Below, piece by piece: positions 53,232 to 55,931 of a stretch of 55,931 bases of DNA. The notes under the pieces are model-generated. The model made no database searches. It was not told where the DNA came from and saw nothing but the letters and a program-made list of their open reading frames with translations. The DNA comes from Ruminococcus sp. (lineage in GTDB: Bacteria > Bacillota > Clostridia > Oscillospirales > Ruminococcaceae). The translations under genes were made by a program, and so were the position numbers. The DNA lies in NCBI GenBank assembly GCA_016290875.1, contig JAEEVL010000022.1:1-55931 (forward strand), given 5' to 3'. Within the stretch, counting starts at the first letter, position 1; every line of letters begins with the position of its first letter.

Positions 53232-53835
53232 AATAGATCACTCCGCTTTCAATGAGGTTTCGCATAGCCTTGTCGGGGAAAAAAGGTGCATATTTTGTCA
53301 CAAGCTCTTGGGATATATTACTTTTCTTGATCCAATTTTTGATGACAGTTTTTCTCTCATCATCAAAATAACCTGATGAGGTACTGTTCATCATTTCAAG
53401 GAACTGTAGAACAAATATATTGTCATTATCTATCGTGACTCTTGACTTTCGCAAAATGACTTCTTGATTTCCTATTTTAACTCTGCGGAGCTTTGAGTTT
53501 TCGTTATTCGTTTGTATTTCTGGAATATTCGACATCTGCGTAGAAAGCCCAGCCTGCTGTAATGCAGTAATACCAGTATAGAAACCGATTCGCTTTCCTT
53601 TTTCGGATAAATACTTTCGCTCAATTATTCTATTCGGATTAAGAATACTGTTGCCAAACGGAGTTTTGACTGGGATATAATAGATACCACGTTCATATCG
53701 GATTATTTGACCATTGTCACACAGCTTTGCAAGCTCCTTTTTGAGCCAGATATCAGAATAATTCTCATAAGAAATATCCGACAAGAATATTGGCTCGTTT
53801 GGGCCAAATGATTCCAGAAGATAATCAAACAACAT
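53221..53835 (-). CDS. abiEi: AbiEi-type antitoxin
   Basis: This 204-residue protein has an N-terminal winged helix (SDISYENYSDIWLKKELAKLCDNGQIIRYERGIYYIP, about 18-55), followed by the AbiEi/DUF6088-like NRIIERKYLSEKGKRIGFYTGITALQQAGLSTQ. It represses its own promoter and counters AbiEii. ATG 53835 is preceded by GGAGGTG at 7 bases; the GTG at 53844 overlaps that site. Confidence 0.85.
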   Translation of the reverse strand: MLFDYLLESFGPNEPIFLSDISYENYSDIWLKKELAKLCDNGQIIRYERGIYYIPVKTPFGNSILNPNRIIERKYLSEKGKRIGFYTGITALQQAGLSTQMSNIPEIQTNNENSKLRRVKIGNQEVILRKSRVTIDNDNIFVLQFLEMMNSTSSGYFDDERKTVIKNWIKKSNISQELVTKYAPFFPDKAMRNLIESGVIYYVA

Positions 53836-53957
53836 ATTACACACCTCCCATATTGTTCTGAATGCATTATACCATATTCAACTCGATAAGTCAATAGAAA
53901 TATATTTTTCGGAATAAAATCGAAATTTCACTCATTATTTGCGAAAAAGACCAATAT

Positions 53958-54140
53958 TTGAAAATGTGTTATCATATGAGATGTTATATCATTACACTCA
54001 TAGACATCAGAGCAAAAGAGGCTGTTAAAGCAGCACTTGAAAAAGCCAAAGTGTGTAGGAAGCCAATTGCTCGCTATGACATAGAAACCAAGAGAGCATA
54101 TATTGAAAAGCGGACGGAAACAAAAAATTTTGAAGTTTGA
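53958..54140 (+). CDS. Small basic hypothetical protein, possibly a fragment
   Basis: The open frame to 54140 encodes KEAVKAALEKAKVCRKPIARYDIETKRAYIEKR, a pattern of alternating charge seen in small proteins of this group. The 5' part (Cys/Ile-rich) has no ribosome site; the true start is unclear, perhaps ATG 53964. It may be a remnant of a longer gene. Confidence 0.3.
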   Translation: MKMCYHMRCYIITLIDIRAKEAVKAALEKAKVCRKPIARYDIETKRAYIEKRTETKNFEV

Positions 54141-54161
54141 TGAGAAATCAATGTAAAAAAC

Positions 54162-54186
54162 AACCGGTCTAAATTTGAGACCGGTT
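54162..54186. terminator. Bidirectional terminator
   Basis: AACCGGTCT (54162-54170) pairs with AGACCGGTT (54178-54186) around AAATTTG, with TTTTG downstream on plus and TTTTTT on minus. It serves the dockerin gene and the small ORF. Confidence 0.85.
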
Positions 54187-54197
54187 TTGTGTTTATA

Positions 54198-55931
54198 TCA
54201 GAACTCTTTGATAAGTCCAAGCTTGAACTTCTGTATCAGTAGTGCATCTTCATTGCTAAGTCCGGCTTTTCCGTCAACGTCAGCGTTGATCTCGCCCTGA
54301 GCGGATATGCTGAATTCAGACTTGCCCTGTGCATATTTGTCAGGATTAGTAGCAACCTGCATAACGAGAACTGCATCTGCGATGTTTACTTTATAATCAA
54401 GATTGGCATCGCCATATAAATTGGAGACATTATCACCATAAGAACAAAATTGCTGATAGATATCGTGGAAACACTCGATCCCCCAACTGTTCCCTTGAAG
54501 AAAATCGTAATTATCAATACTCTTATACGATTTTTCCAGACGAACAAACGTCTCAAAATCGGCAACTATTTCAACCGGGACTTCAATTCTGTATTCATGG
54601 AGTTGAACAGGTATGTCGATTTCAGGATACCAGACACCATCGTGTAATGAAATATCCCATTTATCAGGATAACCGAACATATCAGCGGTAATCTCTTCGG
54701 ATAACGGAGTATATCTATCAACGCCTAAAGTTAAATAAGGCACACATTCTCCACTCTTGAATCTTTTATATGCACCAAATTTCAAACCTTCGTAGTTGTC
54801 CCCAATATAGAAATCAGGAACTTGTCTTAGCAGTTTCTCAAACTTTATCTCATCCGGTACTTCATCATTGCCAAAATAGTATTCTGAGTAGTCATACAGT
54901 TCCAAGAACTCTTCATCGCTCATTTGCATGAGTTCGTTATATGTGTAGAACTTCTGAACATCTTCATCGCCCAGGAGAATACCCGAAGCCTTATCATAGA
55001 TTATTTCATAGGAAGTGTAGGTTTTATCTATTAGGAAAGCCAATTCTGTCATACAGCCGCAAAATGTAAAATCACAGCCGTCTGAGAGCATTTTCTTTAA
55101 TTCAGAGTAGATTTGAGAACGGTCGCTGATACCCGACAGATCAAAATTAAATGCGTAGTCGAAACCTTCACCCTGTGCAACATTATCATTGCTTTGATCA
55201 TAAATAAGACCGAGTGAAGGATATTTTTCTTCGATCTCTTTTGGAGACAGATCTGAGCTGACAAACATCAAATGTGTAGAGTAATAATTTGCGGTGTCCT
55301 CATATATTTCGTAGCGATCGGTAATCTTTTCAACGCAGTTTTGAGAAGTGAGGAGTTTTGTGAGTGCATTGCGGTAGTCCTGATTAATTGCTTTAACAAC
55401 GTAGGTAGTATCGCTGTTTTTCGCAATGACGGGTACATTCACATCAGAAGAATTTTCACTCTCTGACGCAGCAGCTTCTAAGAGTTCATTTATGGGGAGC
55501 TCCGAGCCGTTTGTCACGTTAATTATTGTATCCTTGTAATTGGTGTATACTATATGAAATTCTCCGGAGCTGTCAAGCAGGATCACAGTATCATTCATTT
55601 TATCACTAATCACAACATATTCACCTGCTATCTTGGCATAAACATCGGTAATGGTGACTTGTTCGTCGTTGTTTGCGTCGCCTTTATCAGACTCAGACGT
55701 TTCTTTGTATATTAACGGATCACTTAAAGGAAGATAATAATTAGGGTCGTCAAGGAAAATTCCCAGTATTTTTTCATTGGCTTCAGCAGCATTTATCTGC
55801 TCCTGATCAAGCGTACAGGTAAGCCAGCCTTTATTCTGGGTTTGGGATATGTCAGTGCCTATTTCATTAAGAATAGAATTGATATATTCGTTGTTAACTT
55901 CTTTAAGATACTTGGATTTTATTGCATAAAT
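54198..55931 (-). CDS. Dockerin-containing protein, partial (runs off the window)
   Basis: The frame is open from the stop codon at 54198 to the last base of the window, so the start lies outside; a GTG at 55613 is internal. The C-terminus is a type I dockerin: GDANLDYKVNIADAVLVMQ and then NADVDGKAGLSNEDALLIQKFKLG, two EF-like Ca-binding repeats. A similar GDANNDEQVTITDVY stretch lies upstream near 55650. The remainder is acidic with no glycoside hydrolase motif I can see. Dockerins attach proteins to cohesins of a cellulosome or cell-surface scaffold, which fits Ruminococcus. Catalytic function is unknown. Confidence 0.82.
   Translation of the reverse strand: MYAIKSKYLKEVNNEYINSILNEIGTDISQTQNKGWLTCTLDQEQINAAEANEKILGIFLDDPNYYLPLSDPLIYKETSESDKGDANNDEQVTITDVYAKIAGEYVVISDKMNDTVILLDSSGEFHIVYTNYKDTIINVTNGSELPINELLEAAASESENSSDVNVPVIAKNSDTTYVVKAINQDYRNALTKLLTSQNCVEKITDRYEIYEDTANYYSTHLMFVSSDLSPKEIEEKYPSLGLIYDQSNDNVAQGEGFDYAFNFDLSGISDRSQIYSELKKMLSDGCDFTFCGCMTELAFLIDKTYTSYEIIYDKASGILLGDEDVQKFYTYNELMQMSDEEFLELYDYSEYYFGNDEVPDEIKFEKLLRQVPDFYIGDNYEGLKFGAYKRFKSGECVPYLTLGVDRYTPLSEEITADMFGYPDKWDISLHDGVWYPEIDIPVQLHEYRIEVPVEIVADFETFVRLEKSYKSIDNYDFLQGNSWGIECFHDIYQQFCSYGDNVSNLYGDANLDYKVNIADAVLVMQVATNPDKYAQGKSEFSISAQGEINADVDGKAGLSNEDALLIQKFKLGLIKEF

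Overview
The window looks like a chromosomal segment of a low-to-mid GC Gram-positive gut or rumen anaerobe, most likely Ruminococcus or a close Ruminococcaceae relative. The evidence is a dockerin-bearing protein at the right edge, Clostridia-type FeoA/FeoB genes with a Cys-rich membrane partner, strong AGGAGG ribosome sites, near-consensus promoters, and small-peptide maturation genes of a kind common in this group. The species call is inference; no 16S rRNA or other marker is present.

Layout. 25-3915: an MMPL/RND-type exporter divergent from its TetR regulator. 4174-9090: a tight operon of HPr-kinase-like protein, PqqD-like chaperone, S24/S26 peptidase, methyltransferase, ABC exporter and nucleotidyltransferase-fold protein. 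9099-17951: a terminator, a long structured leader, a 2203-residue secreted repeat protein, a 39-residue probable RiPP precursor and a radical SAM/SPASM enzyme. Together 4174-17951 look like one peptide-modification and export neighbourhood. 18361-25183: metal homeostasis (P-type ATPase with a DUF6110-like partner, ZIP transporter, feoB/feoA/Cys-rich protein) and a methyltransferase. 25530-26828: enolase behind a perfect palindromic operator and a structured leader.

27371-40510 is one colinear 13-kb gene set with an attenuator-like leader: MacB-type ABC exporter, stand-alone condensation enzyme, ketosynthase-carrier protein without a recognisable acyltransferase, acyl-adenylating enzyme, type II thioesterase, adenylation-carrier protein, Sfp-type phosphopantetheinyl transferase and FAH-family enzyme. 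It reads as a compact, self-contained NRPS/PKS-like cluster for an unknown small molecule. 41019-49530 holds two mirror-image cassettes, each a TetR gene plus two ABC half-transporters, diverging from a shared 236-bp control region.

50023-54140 is accessory: a lipoprotein, a 3' tRNA remnant with 11-bp direct repeats beside an excisionase-like gene, two HTH genes (one with a duplicated 3' end), and an AbiEi/AbiEii toxin-antitoxin pair. The window ends inside a dockerin protein that runs off the right edge.

The most unusual feature is a dispersed hairpin element: ten copies and one truncated copy at five intergenic sites, four of them between convergent genes. A conserved core of about 50 bp is flanked by arms built from a short word. 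In the best copies that word is repeated in the left arm and its complement is repeated in the right arm, and the word changes between copies while pairing is kept. Three loci are tandem arrays, and two copies look like recombinants.
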